Origin: Daedaleopsis sinensis
Lineage: Eukaryota; Basidiomycota; Agaricomycetes; Polyporales; Polyporaceae
DNA length: 64,000 nucleotides
Assembly: GCA_033807695.1 (NCBI GenBank)
Contig: CM066311.1
Location: forward strand, 2,480,001 to 2,544,000
Direction: 5' to 3'
The notes under the pieces are model-generated. The model did no database searches and had not been told where the DNA came from. It was given only the letters and a program-made list of their open reading frames with translations. Of the stretch, positions 10,803 to 22,639 are shown piece after piece. The position numbers were made by a program, and so were the translations under genes. Position 1 is the first letter of the stretch. Each line of letters starts with the position of its first letter.

Positions 10803-12475
10803 AACGGGCAGCCTGGAAGAACACCTCCAGCAACGACACAACGAGACAGCCGCGACAAGCGGTAGGTGCCGGTGCCAGCTCAGCAACAGCGCCAGCGAGG
10901 ACTGCAGTGAGAATAACAGCGGCAAAGACCCACCAGTGGCTATTCTGGGAAACAGAAGGGCAGCTCCCCAACCTCGATGCCTCTCTCGACTTTCTCTGCA
11001 AATGGATACTGGTACTGGAGGGCGACGATGCCGTCACAAACTCTGCGCTCATCACCAGTTTCTTACACCTCGCGCTCTCCACCCTGGCTGCCGACCTGGC
11101 GTGCAAATGTCTCATTGCCTTCGCACATCTGGCCAAGGCAATCTCTTACAAAAAGCTGCATGGAAAATTAGTCGCTACAGTGGCCAAGCAGGTTGAGGCC
11201 CAACTGACGCTCTGCCTCAATGCTTACGCCGAAAAAGTGGAAAGTGCAGTTGCGTCAGGTGCGGAGGAGATGGATGCGGCACAAAGAGCAATGCTGGAGC
11301 ACTCGGGACGGCTGATGGAGGCCAGGAAGGGGCTAGAGGTAGCAACAGCAGCGTTAGTGGGAGCCCACGAAGAGATGACCGCAACAGGAGGCCCGCAGGG
11401 GCAGGCAGGTGCACCCTCATTCCCCCCCACTCAGCTGACACTGGATACTGCCCCTGCTTGCACATGTCATGCAGTGGACCTCACTGATCTGCTCCAGTGG
11501 CAAGTGCTGGTGCAAGGTGTGGCCATCATGGACATGGAGGGTGTGAGGCTCTCGGACCGGGAGGCCATGAAGAGGGCTCGGCAGGCAGGCAACATCATGG
11601 CCGGCGAGGGCCTCATGCTGCCAAAGGATGCAGCGCTCGACTTGGCGAAGATTCAGCAACACAGAGATGTTGTCTTCACCCGCTCCTCCTGCAAAATGGC
11701 CTGATGGCTTCTCCGGCCCCATATCAACACCTCATTCACCAGAAAGATGGGGACTAGTATGAAGATTGTTGAGTGCACCTACCTGCTAGTCGCGGAATGT
11801 GTCCCGGTCAAATTTGACCCAAACAACCTATCGGTGTGGTGCAAAATCGAGCATGCCCACGGACTTCAAGAAGGCGCGATCGCCGACGCCGAGTGGATTA
11901 AAAGAATCGAAAACCGATATGTGGGCCAGTGCACCGCCTACTTACAACTAACCTTCCACAGTGTCGAACAAGCCAACCGTGCGCTCAAGGGGCTCACCAT
12001 TGCGGGTTGTCGAGTCCTCGTACAGCGCAACATCAAAGAGCTAGCACGGTGCCTCAATTGTCAAGCATATGATGGCCACTTGGCCAAAGACTGCACGTGC
12101 AGCCACCTAATCCATGTGGTCTGCGCCAGCCACCACCCCATAGATTAGTGCACAGTCAAGGACCTGGCCCACTACTGATGCGTGAATTGCAGGGAGGATG
12201 GACACACGGTGTGGGACCGCTCATGTCCCATGTACTGTAAAAAGGTGCGTGACTTCGCGATGCACCACGCTGACAACAGCTTCAGGTACTCCGTCACCAA
12301 CGGCCCCAACACCTGGATCATCAATGATAAATATGTGATGCATGCACCCCCCCCCCCCCTCCGTCGCTCTGGGACCACATTGTACACTGGTTCCCCTCTG
12401 CCCCAGCAACTCAAGACCCCTGGCAGGTCAACCTTGACAACTTCTTCAGTGCGCCTCCTTGTGATCCTTCCATGA
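10803..12475 (+). pseudogene. Non-LTR retrotransposon (Tad-like) ORF1 with zinc knuckles, truncated
   Basis: Two successive plus frames (10907-11704 and 11747-12148 onward) read like a fungal LINE ORF1, the RNA-binding gag-like protein. The first is Ala-rich then helical. The second contains VWCKIEHAHGL, an RNA-binding-like region, and then tandem Cys-His knuckles: RCLNCQAYDGHLAKDC, C-x2-HHPID-xC and YCVNCREDGHTVWDRSC. Two stops (TAG at 12146 and TGA at 12177) interrupt the knuckle region. No endonuclease or reverse-transcriptase domain follows, so the copy is truncated and dead. The Tad assignment rests on the knuckle pattern typical of fungal LINE ORF1. Confidence 0.7.
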
Positions 12476-12589
12476 ACTCCCTACTCGTCTCGCCAGGGTG
12501 TTGGAAGGGACCGATGGGTTTGAAGGGCTCGATGGTGGCGGATGGCGGGAGGGTGTACATGATGCCCTGGTGGAAGAGCAAGAAGACTT

Positions 12590-13130
12590 TCAGGCGTTGA
12601 GGCACAGTAGGGTTGAAGTATGCACTGGCCCCATCAGCAGGTACTGCGGGAAGATACTGCAGACAGGCTTGCTACAAGGTCGACTTGTCTTTCCAGCGAA
12701 TAAAGAGTGGTATGTATGAACACACAAACACGGGAGGTGGTATACGGCTTCACAATGGAGAGGTGCCACGAAAACGCCAACGTGAAGACCTGGGGTAAAC
12801 CTGACAATGACCGAGTGCTGCAGAGCGTCAAGCCATGTAGGATTGATGCTGGTGTGAGACTCCAGCCACGAGATCCAGCTGTGGGCGGTAGTGGAGTTCT
12901 TCACCCAAATTGCAATAGCCATGAAGCAACGTGCAGAAAATCAGTGGGGGCACCAAAGAAATTGCAAGGAGACACTATTGATGGCATTATTGTTCAGGTC
13001 GACATCGGGGATCACGAATTTGTCCGGGACGTGAATGACAGTATATACAGCCTTTTGGGTATTGGCGAACATGTGCACGTTCTCGCAGCTGTTAAAGGAT
13101 CAGCTGTAATGTATTTAATGCAAGCATAGA
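12590..13130 (-). pseudogene. Degraded minus-strand coding remnant
   Basis: The minus frame contains WISWLESHTSINPTWLDAL, then IVRFTPGLHVGVFVAP, which look like real protein, with stops on both sides. I associate a similar W..WL...P..L..L segment with agaric transposon-linked hypothetical genes, but cannot name it. Confidence 0.3.
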
Positions 13131-13940
13131 ACATTTTAATATATACCGCAGTTAGGGTGGCATGATGGGCTGTAAGAACGAAGATGGGCGCAGCAGGCAA
13201 GAGAATGAAATTCGTCAGTATTGGTACAATCACAGCAATATATTACCATGCTGGGTCTCACGTATGCATTATTGATCAGTTCTCGAAGTCCAGGCGGCAC
13301 GGCTTGTCAGATGCAGCAAACTAGTACTAGTTGTAGCTCCAGATAGTATCTGTACACGTAGAAGACTTACTGTAATTGAATCGGTGTACTGGACTTACCA
13401 TTGTAGCTTGTTATTGATTGCGCTCTCCAATCCATAACACGTAGTACTAACAGCTTACCTTTAGTCTCAAAGTACACCCTAACACTCGATTCATCCAGCA
13501 ATAGTCCAATACAATTCGGTCTGGGGTCCCTAGTATACACACTATCCTACTACTGAAGTCTACAGGGCAATCAAAAGTCCGGTTGAGGGCCAACACCACG
13601 TTCTACAGCCATACAATGAGCTAGTACAACGTGGGCCAGGGGTTGAACCGGAAAGCAGGGGACCAGGGAGCCAAGCAGAGGAGGGGTGAAGACGAGTGGG
13701 GGGAGGAACAAAAAGGGCAGAGAGAGAGGGGTGGCAACGGCAGCGAGAGTGTGAGAGAGAGAGGTGAGAGTGTCGAGGGTGTCGAGGGTGGGGAGGGCGG
13801 GCGAGGATGATGGTGGCGGTGGTGGACAAAGGGAGGAGCGGACTCCTGGCCCCGAGTCTCATAGAGCGCACGGATCAGCTAACGTAAGCTGACCCGTTCA
13901 CTCCTCCTCTGGCAAGTGATGTCGACTGTCAGCATTGCAC
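13131..13940. other. No convincing gene; purine-rich low-complexity segment
   Basis: The part from 13670 to 13850 is dominated by GAG/GGGA runs, which make open frames on the other strand that look spurious. Confidence 0.4.
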
Positions 13941-13959
13941 ACAACCTTAGTGATGATAT

Positions 13960-14498
13960 GAATAATGCACTCGGGTGTACCCCAGGCCTAGATAACATCG
14001 TCCTCAGGCTGTCCTGTGCCCCAGACATCACTGGCAAAGACATAATCGCCAGGGGCCAGCTCCAAGGATCCTGTATGCAGTTAGTACAGTGTTATTCACA
14101 GAAGAGCAGGTTATAGCTGAATGTACCAGTAGTCTGGACACCCTTACAGGTGCTGTCAGGCAGCACAAGGTCTCGGACGTAATCCAGATAGTCCAACATG
14201 GCATCGGGATCGGTGTCCTCCATGTAGATATACACATTGCGTACACCTTGAACATGGGCTGACTGGGGGTGGGAGTCGATGCGGTACATCACAGGGAGAC
14301 ATGTGTCTCGACCGTGGAGGACCACAACCTCACTACCAGAAGGAGGGTTGAGACGGGCATGGGCTTGGAGTATAGATGTGGGCAACTGAGAAGACCCTTG
14401 AACTGGGGACACTCACTTTGATCGACACCATCTTCAAGAACAGCGATGTTGATGTCCTGGAGCTCAGGCATATCGGCATACTTGTTGACAGGGGCCAT
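13960..14498 (-). pseudogene. Unrecognised minus-strand gene, interrupted
   Basis: Starting at an ATG at 14498 the frame reads MAPVNKYADMPELQDINIAV. After a likely intron it continues as VYIYMEDTDPDAMLDYLDYV and, after another, as LELAPGDYVFASDVWGTGQ, with a TAG after EDDVI. Acidic, no domain recognised. It lies head to head with the dioxygenase-like pseudogene at 15.9-17.7 kb, so the two might have belonged to one mobile unit, which is only a guess from position. Confidence 0.4.
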
Positions 14499-14962
14499 CT
14501 TTGAGGAGTAGAACTGCGAGGGTCGAAGGGAGCAAGAAGAGAGCCTCTGAGGGAAGAGGAGAGGTCGACAGAGGTGATAGGGACTGGGCAGGGCTTTGGG
14601 GGGGACAAAATAAGGGCAAAACCCTAAGGAGTGAGACAATCTGTTCAGATCTGCCTAGTTGTCGCCACTTGGACCAAAATTGTGCCAAAGGGCGAGCAAT
14701 CTTGCCCTCATGTGACGCATCAGCATGCAGCAAGGATCGGCACTGTACCTGGTTCATTAATTTATCTGTCAGGATTTGTTGAGCAACCTTTGAGGCCGTA
14801 TCAAGAGTAAATATTTTAAGGTGACACCGCCCAGTACTACATGCCATTCTACATACAGAGCAACGAAACATAGCTCACAATAGATTGCTCTACTGGAACA
14901 GCTGTGCAGTGAGGCAGTAGCGAAGGCAAGGATGATCCGGATTGGTACTGTGGTCTTACCTG

Positions 14963-15025
14963 ATTGGCTCATGCGGGATTTCATCATTGATGGGAAGCAA
15001 TGATGGAAATCCCGCATGAGCCAAT
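14963..15025. repeat. Hairpin with 26-27 bp arms
   Basis: Arms 14963-14988 and 14999-15025 are reverse complements apart from one inserted base, with a 10-base loop. Confidence 0.9.
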
Positions 15026-15914
15026 GAATTCGCTTCATGATATCTGGAGCTAGAGGCACACCAGCTAGCTGTAATTACTTACTACAAAGATGTTTTACTA
15101 TTCCCATTTAATTCCTTATTGACAGAGCAATGACGAAAGACTAACCTTGTAACACATGAACGAATCATAGCCCAAGGAGGGTAGCCGTCTGCTAACTCTC
15201 ATGTACTATACACTAATTCAATTTATATAAGTACAGGTAATACATGTAGACCGGGATGACGGTAGAGAAAGCATGTCAAACAAAAAGGTTGCTAGAGTTA
15301 GCATCTGGACAACAAGTATGGGCAAAGAAGGACACTTGTTCGGGGGCATGGAACAGTAGGAAATAGTGCACACTCTTGCAATGGTGGCGTAATGGGGGTG
15401 TAGCAGTGGAAACTTACCTGTTTGGTCATCGGACAAACACACTTATCTCCCCACTTACCTCCCTGGACCCCTGCATACGTCCATGCAATGGAAACCTTTG
15501 ATAATGGATGGCCTTTGTGAGGCATGGGGCGAGGACATTGAGCGAAGGGGCAAGGACACCGAGTGAGGGCGGGGGTGGGGATATTGAGCGAGGCGGTGAG
15601 GACATCAAGCAAGGCGGCAAGGATGTCGAGGGTTCTCGGGCCGTTTAACGTACCACGAGCGATGAGAGGGAGGGAAGGAGTGGTGGGGAGGAGAAGGAGG
15701 AGGTGGCGGTGGTGGGAGGCAAGAGGCAAGTCCGACTTGGATGGAGAAGTCCGCTGTCCGAGGTGCATGGACCAGCTTACATCAGCGAATGTTCTAGAAG
15801 GTTCTAGAACATTTGGTGATGTCACCATCCTCCTGCCCTCCAAGCCTGAGCCAGGTGATGTCATGATGTCACTGCTACCCGGTCCGAGGTCTCATCGTCG
15901 GGTTTCTTGCCACC

Positions 15915-17740
15915 ATGATGGAAGCAGCCAGGGACACTGTTCTTGGCGAGGCTGAAGATTGTTCACCCCGGAAGGCAACCGTCGTCGACGGAGAGTACAT
16001 TGGTGGGATTGCATGGGAGCGAGACGGCAAGGCTGTCAACATACACAACTCTGAGCGGGCATACAGCTTGTCCCAGAGCTATCAAATCCAGAAGAATCTG
16101 ACAGGTCCAAGCGTCAGCGCGAAGCTCGCTGCAATGACGGAGCCTACTGCACACAACAAGCTTCATCTTCAGACTGTTCAGGTGTGCACATAGCAGTAGC
16201 AGGGCGTCAGAGCCTTATACTTACCATTTCAATGCATAGGCTGCAGCTCCAATTGCTATTGCTAGTCTCGAGAGCAGCCCAAAGACCGTGTACGATGTGC
16301 TTCGTCTCCAGGCAGAGGTCACGAACCTCCCACGTGTTGGGTATGAGGGAAACTATGCCTTCCCGACCATGCAGCTCAATATCGCATCGACCAAATCCTC
16401 CAATACTCTGGCAGGTACACTGCTGGCTTTTGTTGTGGTCCATCTATATGTAGCTAACACCTCGGTTCTTTAGCGGCACACTTCAAGGACGACCTCAGCC
16501 AGTTTGCACTGTGCAGGCAAGCACGTTGACAAGCACGATTCAGCTGGTGGCTACACTTGTATGATAGCCATGAACGACCTTGCTCCTGGCGAGGACCCGG
16601 GATATTTTATGATCGTGGAGCTCAGGGTCGCTATTGGTACGGAGGAGTCTTAGATTATAAAGTGATGTACTCTCACTCATGCTATGTCTTTATCTGTAGT
16701 TCTTAATGGGCTTGTGAGCTGTTGCTTCTGTGGTCTGTGATACCATGGTGGCTTCCCTCCCACCGCAGCAGCTAGAGCTATGCCTCCAGATTGGTTGTAC
16801 CATTTCATTGTGGTCTGCTATCCTTCAGCTCCCATTCTCGACAGCTCATCGCTTGTAGCGCTTGGTGCTCTACCTAAGGGAGAGCTCCTTGCAATCACCC
16901 CTGAGATGAAGGACCCTTGGTAGATCTATGTGTGCTCTCACTCGCGTCATGTGATTAACTGTGAATGAAATTCAGCTATGACCATGTGCAAGCCGGTACC
17001 AACTGCACAAATTGGATAGCAGACATCCCTTGTCTCACTACTCGTCAAGCATATCTGGACTTCGTCCACCGTGCTACTGGGGAGCTCTTGTACTACCTTA
17101 CTAATCAGGTGCCTTCAGACATCAAGTTCGAGCTAGACTTTGATGTCCTCCATCAATTTATGTCTCTACTCGGTGAGAATGACCAGCAAATCACTCCTAT
17201 GCCATGGGATCTCCACCCCGGATCAACACACAAGTCCGACATCTTTAATTGCACTCGCAAGGACAGCATCAAGCTCTGTGATGACCACAAAAAGAAGCAT
17301 GGTCAGTTTATGCCCCATTTTGCCTTCACAGAGACGAAGCCAGGTAAGCATAACAACATACCTACTTGTGCTTGATGCTGATGCTCTATAGAGGGACACC
17401 CGCACCTTAAAAATGGAAGCTGCTCTACGAACTGTATGTCAATAGGGATCTTTGTATTCGCAGTTGATGACTACTTATATTTGCAGAGAACACCAAACCA
17501 CGACATCCTCGGGTCACCAAGCAGCCTGTGCAGAATGACACTATGGGCTCCAGCAATGAGGACGACAAAGAGGACAAGCTGGAAAAAGAAGATGAGCAGC
17601 CCCTATCTCAGTCTGGTGAGGAGGTTCGTGATGAGGCTGGACAGGTGGACACGCGCATTGTATATAGTCTCGCGCAACGCACGCACGCTGCTTCCGCACC
17701 ATGGAAATATTATGTCCAATCTGTTCATGGCATAGTTTGA
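15915..17740 (+). pseudogene. 2-oxoglutarate/Fe(II) dioxygenase-like pseudogene (TET/JBP-like agaric family), copy b
   Basis: Introns with clean GT-AG ends (16181-16239, 16412-16472, 16631-16700, 16919-16975 and more) join exons into a protein with GKHVDKHDSAGGYT (HxD = HVD at 16522-16530), LAPGEDPGYFMIVEL, then YHGGFPP (second metal His at 16744) and a WLYHFIVVCYPS strand. This order matches a dioxygenase-like family expanded in Agaricomycetes. The tail is acidic and Ser-rich (NEDDKEDKLEKEDE). Two lesions kill it: a frameshift just before the HxD motif (about 16513-16525) and a TGA at 16738-16740 where CGA (Arg) would be expected in a GLRYHGG motif. The 2-oxoglutarate Arg is not clearly visible. 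Enzyme class is inferred from motifs only. Confidence 0.52.
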
Positions 17741-18444
17741 ATGAACATCAATCCAAGTGTGGTTTTTATTATTATAATTAATGTGTCAGGAAAAGTCTTA
17801 CTAATAAGCTGCACGGGAGGGCAACCTGCCATAAATGATTATTATTACTGGCAGTGTAGCTAGTGGTGCTAGCTGCTCTAAGTAGAGTACAATGATACAT
17901 CACATAGTACTCTACTCAGAGTTGTTTATGGATTACGATCTAGTTCTAGTAAGAGACCGTGATACATTCTGGTGATGAATGGCAATAGTACTTATTAAAT
18001 TCTAGTTCATTATATGTCTCTAACTCTGTCTATGTCCTTACTCTCACCACATGCATGGACCTGTCAGTGTGACACTAAGTACCCATTAGTAATTCAAAAT
18101 CAGTGGAAATAGATACAATAGTTCAAGTTCTACTAGAATAGTACTGGGTGGGTGAGAGAGCAAGATCAGATTTCTGGTGTAAACACCTAGATGGATGTCA
18201 CATAGTAGGTCCACTATAGACTGAAGTTGGCAGACCACAAGGTGTGGTTGATTAGCTATCAGAAGGTGGTTAGTGTTCTGCTAGACTTGTGAGATTCTGA
18301 CATGCTCTAGATGTACTTAGCTCCCAACAGAGACTCTGCACTGTCATAAAATATCAACTATATTTCTATCTTTATTGTCACAGTGTGTCACATCCTTGAC
18401 TCTTTTGAGTTAAATACTATGAAGTGTAATTTGCCTGTCCTATA
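17741..18444. other. AT-rich sequence without a recognisable gene
   Basis: Dense stops in all frames; nothing recognised. Confidence 0.5.
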
Positions 18445-18690
18445 TTACGATTGATGAGTGAAACGAGAGAAATCGTTTTTTAACAGCGATGTTCCCCGCC
18501 AACAGATGTAACGCAAACTTGACCCCGTGGGAAGAACTTTCAGACTCCGATTACCTTGCAGTAAGCATTACATACGCATAGGTAACAAAGTTTCTTATCT
18601 TCTAGACCCTAGCCTAGGGTTAGGGTGGCACTTTAAGGTTACCTAGACGCCTCTCAGCACCGCCACTGTAGCGCTCTATGCTGCTATAAC
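18445..18690 (+). repeat. Dispersed repeat, copy 2 (terminus TTACGATTGATGAG)
   Basis: Starts at the shared terminus, then a CNANLTPWEELSDSDYLA block ending at a GTAAGC donor. A CCTAGGGTTAGGG stretch and TAGACGCC-CTCAGCACCGCCAC follow. It is the only copy in which the Glu-Glu codons after PW are both intact; other copies have a stop there. Confidence 0.72.
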
Positions 18691-18929
18691 TAGTGTTATA
18701 CTCTATAGTCCCCCCACATAGTGTTAGCCTTTTAATCGATTGCTACATCCATAAAGGTTGTCTGCAATCCATTAACAAATTGAAGTACCTTCACTTTGCA
18801 AACACCCTTAGATAATAGCCAGGCACTAGATATAAACTATATGCAGCTATTCTAAATGTTTGTGGTAGAAGTCTTCTATAAACACAAGCTAGAGTCTTCC
18901 GGGGGCTTCAATGTGTTGATCGCAAAATA

Positions 18930-19033
18930 AGTGCCCGCAGCACAGTCACTGATGGTCTTGATGGCCTCCCTGGCCATGCGCTGGAGCAAGGCCAGGGAAG
19001 CCATCAAGACCATGGCTGTGCTATGGGTGCCTA
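18930..19033. repeat. Imperfect hairpin, arms about 45 bp
   Basis: The core arms (from 18950 to 18975 and 18990 to about 19013) read TGGTCTTGATGGC-TCCCTGGCC and its complement. Weaker complementarity extends outward to GTGCCCGCAGCACAG and its partner. The loop is 14 bases. Confidence 0.85.
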
Positions 19034-19423
19034 TACAATTAGATAAGCGTCTAAGTCCGACATCTCTGATCTAGAGATGCGCCGTCCGCGAGCAGCGCAC
19101 CCCTCGATTGGAGATATCGGATTCGGGTGCTTAGAAGATTAGATAAGCACCAGTAGTCACAGTCAGGTGACTTTGTCACAAATCATCAGTTTGTGCATTG
19201 CTACTTCAATAGTAAGGCCCTCCGGGCACACCTGGACTACAGTAATGCTTCCAATATTTGCGACCAAGTGGTAGCACGTCAATGATGTTGAGGCTTATAC
19301 TTCCAATGTAAGAGTTCCAAGGAGCTCTGCGAACACACTGGCATTCTTGCATAACTGGCACTCTTGGACCAATATCAAGTATCAATGCGCGGGAGATACA
19401 GTAATAAAAGATGGTCCGCTATT

Positions 19424-20525
19424 CTAAATAAGCTCTTCAAGTCCACCATAGGCTGTCTTGATGCCCCAACTGGGAGGTTTGCCCTTGAGTCGTTGAAGAG
19501 AGTTCTTAGGGAAAAAGAACACATTGCCGATCCTTCCAGGTGCGCAACCATGGCTTTCTTCGAGATCGCAGTCTGTGGTTTTCCACTCTGTGACTCAATG
19601 AGCAAGGATACCGGACAACAATAGAAGTGCAGTGCCCGGCCCGTATCTGACATGCATGTTAGCATCGTCGACAGCAAAAGATTTACCAACTTACTCTAGC
19701 TTTGCATCCAGTTGTGGTAACTCCATCTTGCCACCGATATACTGACCAACGGGGAAAGTTGCAGTGGGGCCACCATCAAGGCCATCGAAATGAAGTGACA
19801 CATCGAGTTTGGCAGGAACGGACCAATGGGATCGTGACGGCACAGCTCGGCAAGGGTAGTGGAGACGGCGAGGGCGAGGGATCTGCGAGGGCAACCAGGA
19901 CAGTGAGCAGAAGCATGGCGAGTGCAATATCCTGTAGCATCGGCATCAGGGGTCCAAAGTTGCGAGAGGGCGAGAGGCGGTGTCGCACACGCTGATGCAA
20001 GATGTCGTGGGGGAATGGGTGGAGGGGGGCATGTGGCCGGTGGCGGGCAACCAGCGTCACACACCGGCCTCACTTTCTCGTCGAAACGTCCCTGCTGCTA
20101 TAGAGTATGTCAGACAGCCTGGGAAAGCGCACAATCTCACCCTCCGGGTCCCGGTTGGAGAAGGAGACGGGGTTGCGGGTGAGCGTGGGCGGTGGCCAAA
20201 GTCACTCACCAAGATACCGGGCACTACATCTCATCCAGTAGTCCGAGTGAACACATTCTTGAGTCCTCAAAGGAGCCGGGAGGGCGCACCACCATGCCCA
20301 TTACACTGGTTCTCCCCTTCCGGTCGTTGGGTGAAGATGATGGGGGGTGGGGCGGCTTGGGGCTAGCAATGTGTGTTGCCATTGTCGTCTGAGGTGAGCT
20401 TCTGTGCCTGTGGCCCTGTGGGCATTGCTGGGATTGCTGCACCTACATGCTGGGAGGGTGAAATACTGCAAGCTAACATGTAGCAGAGAAACTTACAGGC
20501 TTGATTGAGCCTTGGGGACATGATG
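19424..20525 (-). pseudogene. 2-oxoglutarate/Fe(II) dioxygenase-like pseudogene (TET/JBP-like agaric family), copy c
   Basis: The best preserved exons read, on the minus strand, KLDVSLHFDGLDGGP (HxD = HFD at 19792-19784), TFPVGQYIGGKMELPQLDAK, and, across a GT-AG intron, YGPGTALLLLSGILAH (second metal His). They continue TEWKTTDCDLEESHG and APGRIGNVFFFPKNSL (likely 2-oxoglutarate Arg) and end at TAG 19426-19424. The order H-x-D, G-x2-GG, PG, H, R is that of TET/JBP-type dioxygenases. A TGA (19597-19595) directly follows the metal His, and the frame slips just before the HxD block. The region 19.9-20.2 kb is GC-rich and low in information; an ATG at 20525 could be the old start. Confidence 0.55.
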
Positions 20526-20869
20526 GTCACTATTAACATCGACCCACATCGACAAACACGATAGGTAGACGCTGCATTTCGGGGTTCAAAACCATCGTTT
20601 TCGGGGTTTGTTTGGGGTACGATTATTATCCTTGTGGCACTATGTCACTAGTACTGTGTACATACATATCCCACGATCTCAGAGTTTCATGGTACGGTTG
20701 TACCGTACGTCCATCTGCCTATTAGCATCCTGTTAGTATTACACTGATGGCAGTGGTACATTAGATCTGGTACCGGAATGACTCGCTCACGCTGGGACGT
20801 GTAACAGTAGAGGTATGTATGTAGGTGACAGTGGCTTATACTGACTCACACATCTCCCAGCTATACAAG

Positions 20870-21554
20870 TCCTGCTCCGTACACCTGAGGCCGCATGGCC
20901 GGTAGTACATCCTCCACATTATCTTCTCCTCATTGCAGCCGTTCTCCCCATCCAAGAGTGTCATAAACCCATCTATCCCCCATCTATCCCCAAACTGACA
21001 AGCTTGCACAGGACAAACTCTGTCGTTGACGCCGCAAAACTCTAATCGACAGGCCCAATCGGGCCATTACTTGGCATCCAGACTTACATTGAACCCCATC
21101 TCCTCTGCCTCCTGTACACGCTCAGCCTGGCGGTCTACGTCCACATCTCTGAGTAGCGCACGTTTCTCGAACAGAAGAGAGGGATATCCACAGCCAAAGT
21201 ATTTTGGGTTGACATAGGCGACGAGATGAGTCGCCCAAGAATGGCAGATGGGGAATCACGTGTCCTCGCTGGTGCTGCCGTATATGTCGAGGATACCGAG
21301 GGAGGTTTGCAGACGTGTGATTGATCCGATGTAAGGGGGGAGATGGACACGTCCGGGAAGGGCATATTGTACCAGCTGCGCGCCCTGGAGGCCCTCCAGG
21401 TAGACACACATCGAGGGCACCCACTTCTTCAGCACGAATATATTCAGGACCTTGGTTGGGACCGAGCTGTCTGTTGGCAAGAAGAATTCGGTGGCGCCAT
21501 ATCCTCCAATCAAGGAGTTTGTCCGCCCCAGCTGGCTAAGAAACGGTGCTGGGC
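20870..21554 (-). pseudogene. Unrecognised minus-strand gene cut at its 5' side by the 0.6-kb repeat
   Basis: From the repeat junction inward the frame reads SQLGRTNSLIGGYGATEFF, VLNIFVLKKWVPSMCVYLEG and on. After likely introns it continues VNPKYFGCGYPSLLFEKRAL and a Cys-rich block, EFCGVNDRVCPVQACQFGD with MWRMYYRPCGLRCTEQD. Five or more conserved-looking Cys suggest a structured or metal-binding module. The open frame runs right up to position 21554 where the repeat starts, so insertion probably removed the 5' exons. Function unknown. Confidence 0.42.
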
Positions 21555-22169
21555 CACTAGCTGTTGTAGTTCTGATGTATTACGAACAGGTACTTTGTCT
21601 AAGCCTTATTGCAATAAGAACAGGCAGGGCATATGATGTATTACGAAGCTCTGGGGAGGTCCTGGGCACCATCAGCTTGGCAAACCCAATTAGGCAAAAA
21701 GGTGCAAAAGGCTTGATATCTGGCAAATTAAGCATTAAGCAGATCAAAGGCTTATCTCTATAGATAATAGCACTATTAGGCCTGTCCTGGGTGCACTTTT
21801 GGGCGCTTATCTTCTTTCCAGCGTTCCCACACCTCCTGCACCTGATTAGGTAATTTGCTGGGGGCTACTATACGATGGGGGATTGGTTCTACTATTGCTC
21901 CCTCAATTCTGGATGGATTTGAATGGTTATAGGTGCATTAGACAGGTATTACAAGGGCCATTTAAGCACACCATAGAGGGAGTATACTATAGCTACATAC
22001 ATGCTATAAATTGCGACCTGATAGGCATAAATGCAGGTCTTCAATGGGGTATGGCCTACTTGGTTCTAGGTGGACATATGGGTGTTCAATTTTCCTAGAG
22101 TACAGTACAGGAGCACTCTTCAACAAGCCCATGATTATAGAATTTCATCCAGTAGTTGGGGAGATATAC
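21554..22169. repeat. 0.6-kb dispersed repeat, copy B
   Basis: Same orientation as copy A at 5737-6345. It carries a duplicated AGCATTAAGC and a few other small differences. The left junction interrupts coding sequence. Confidence 0.85.
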
Positions 22170-22438
22170 AACATTCTGCATCCACCACGCTCGGTCTCGC
22201 TGCGATCCGACGAGGTCGACAAAATTGCTTTCACTGTGATTTCATGTGCGCTACAGGTAAGTCCACTCTCCTGTCAGGAGGATGGCTCATTGGATTGCGC
22301 AACTCATACAGCGTGTATGCACTGACTATACAGGCCGTGTACGATGTGTTTTCAAGCCGCGGACACGACTTTCAAAATACAGCCCCATGGCCATCCCCAA
22401 ACCCGGTTTCGACGAACTTGGGATACAGTCACGCCTGA
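22170..22438 (+). pseudogene. Short plus-strand coding remnant with one intron
   Basis: SDEVDKIAFTVISCALQ joins AVYDVFSSRGHDFQN across a GT-AG intron (about 22257-22333). AVYDV resembles TVYDV in the dioxygenase copy b exon at 16286, so it may be a fragment of that family. Too short to be sure. Confidence 0.28.
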
Positions 22439-22639
22439 GCCCTAGATGCAACCATCCTGGACACCGACAATGTACCCGAACCTCGTACACTCGCTCCCAG
22501 AGCATACGGGCCGTAGAGCTCTCGAAAAGCGATGTTCGGCTGGGCGGGGCAGGACGGCAGTAGGCCCGATCTCACGAAGCACACCGCGCCGCTCCGCACA
22601 CACGGGACACGAAGCACGCACGCGGGGCCGTTGTGTGGC

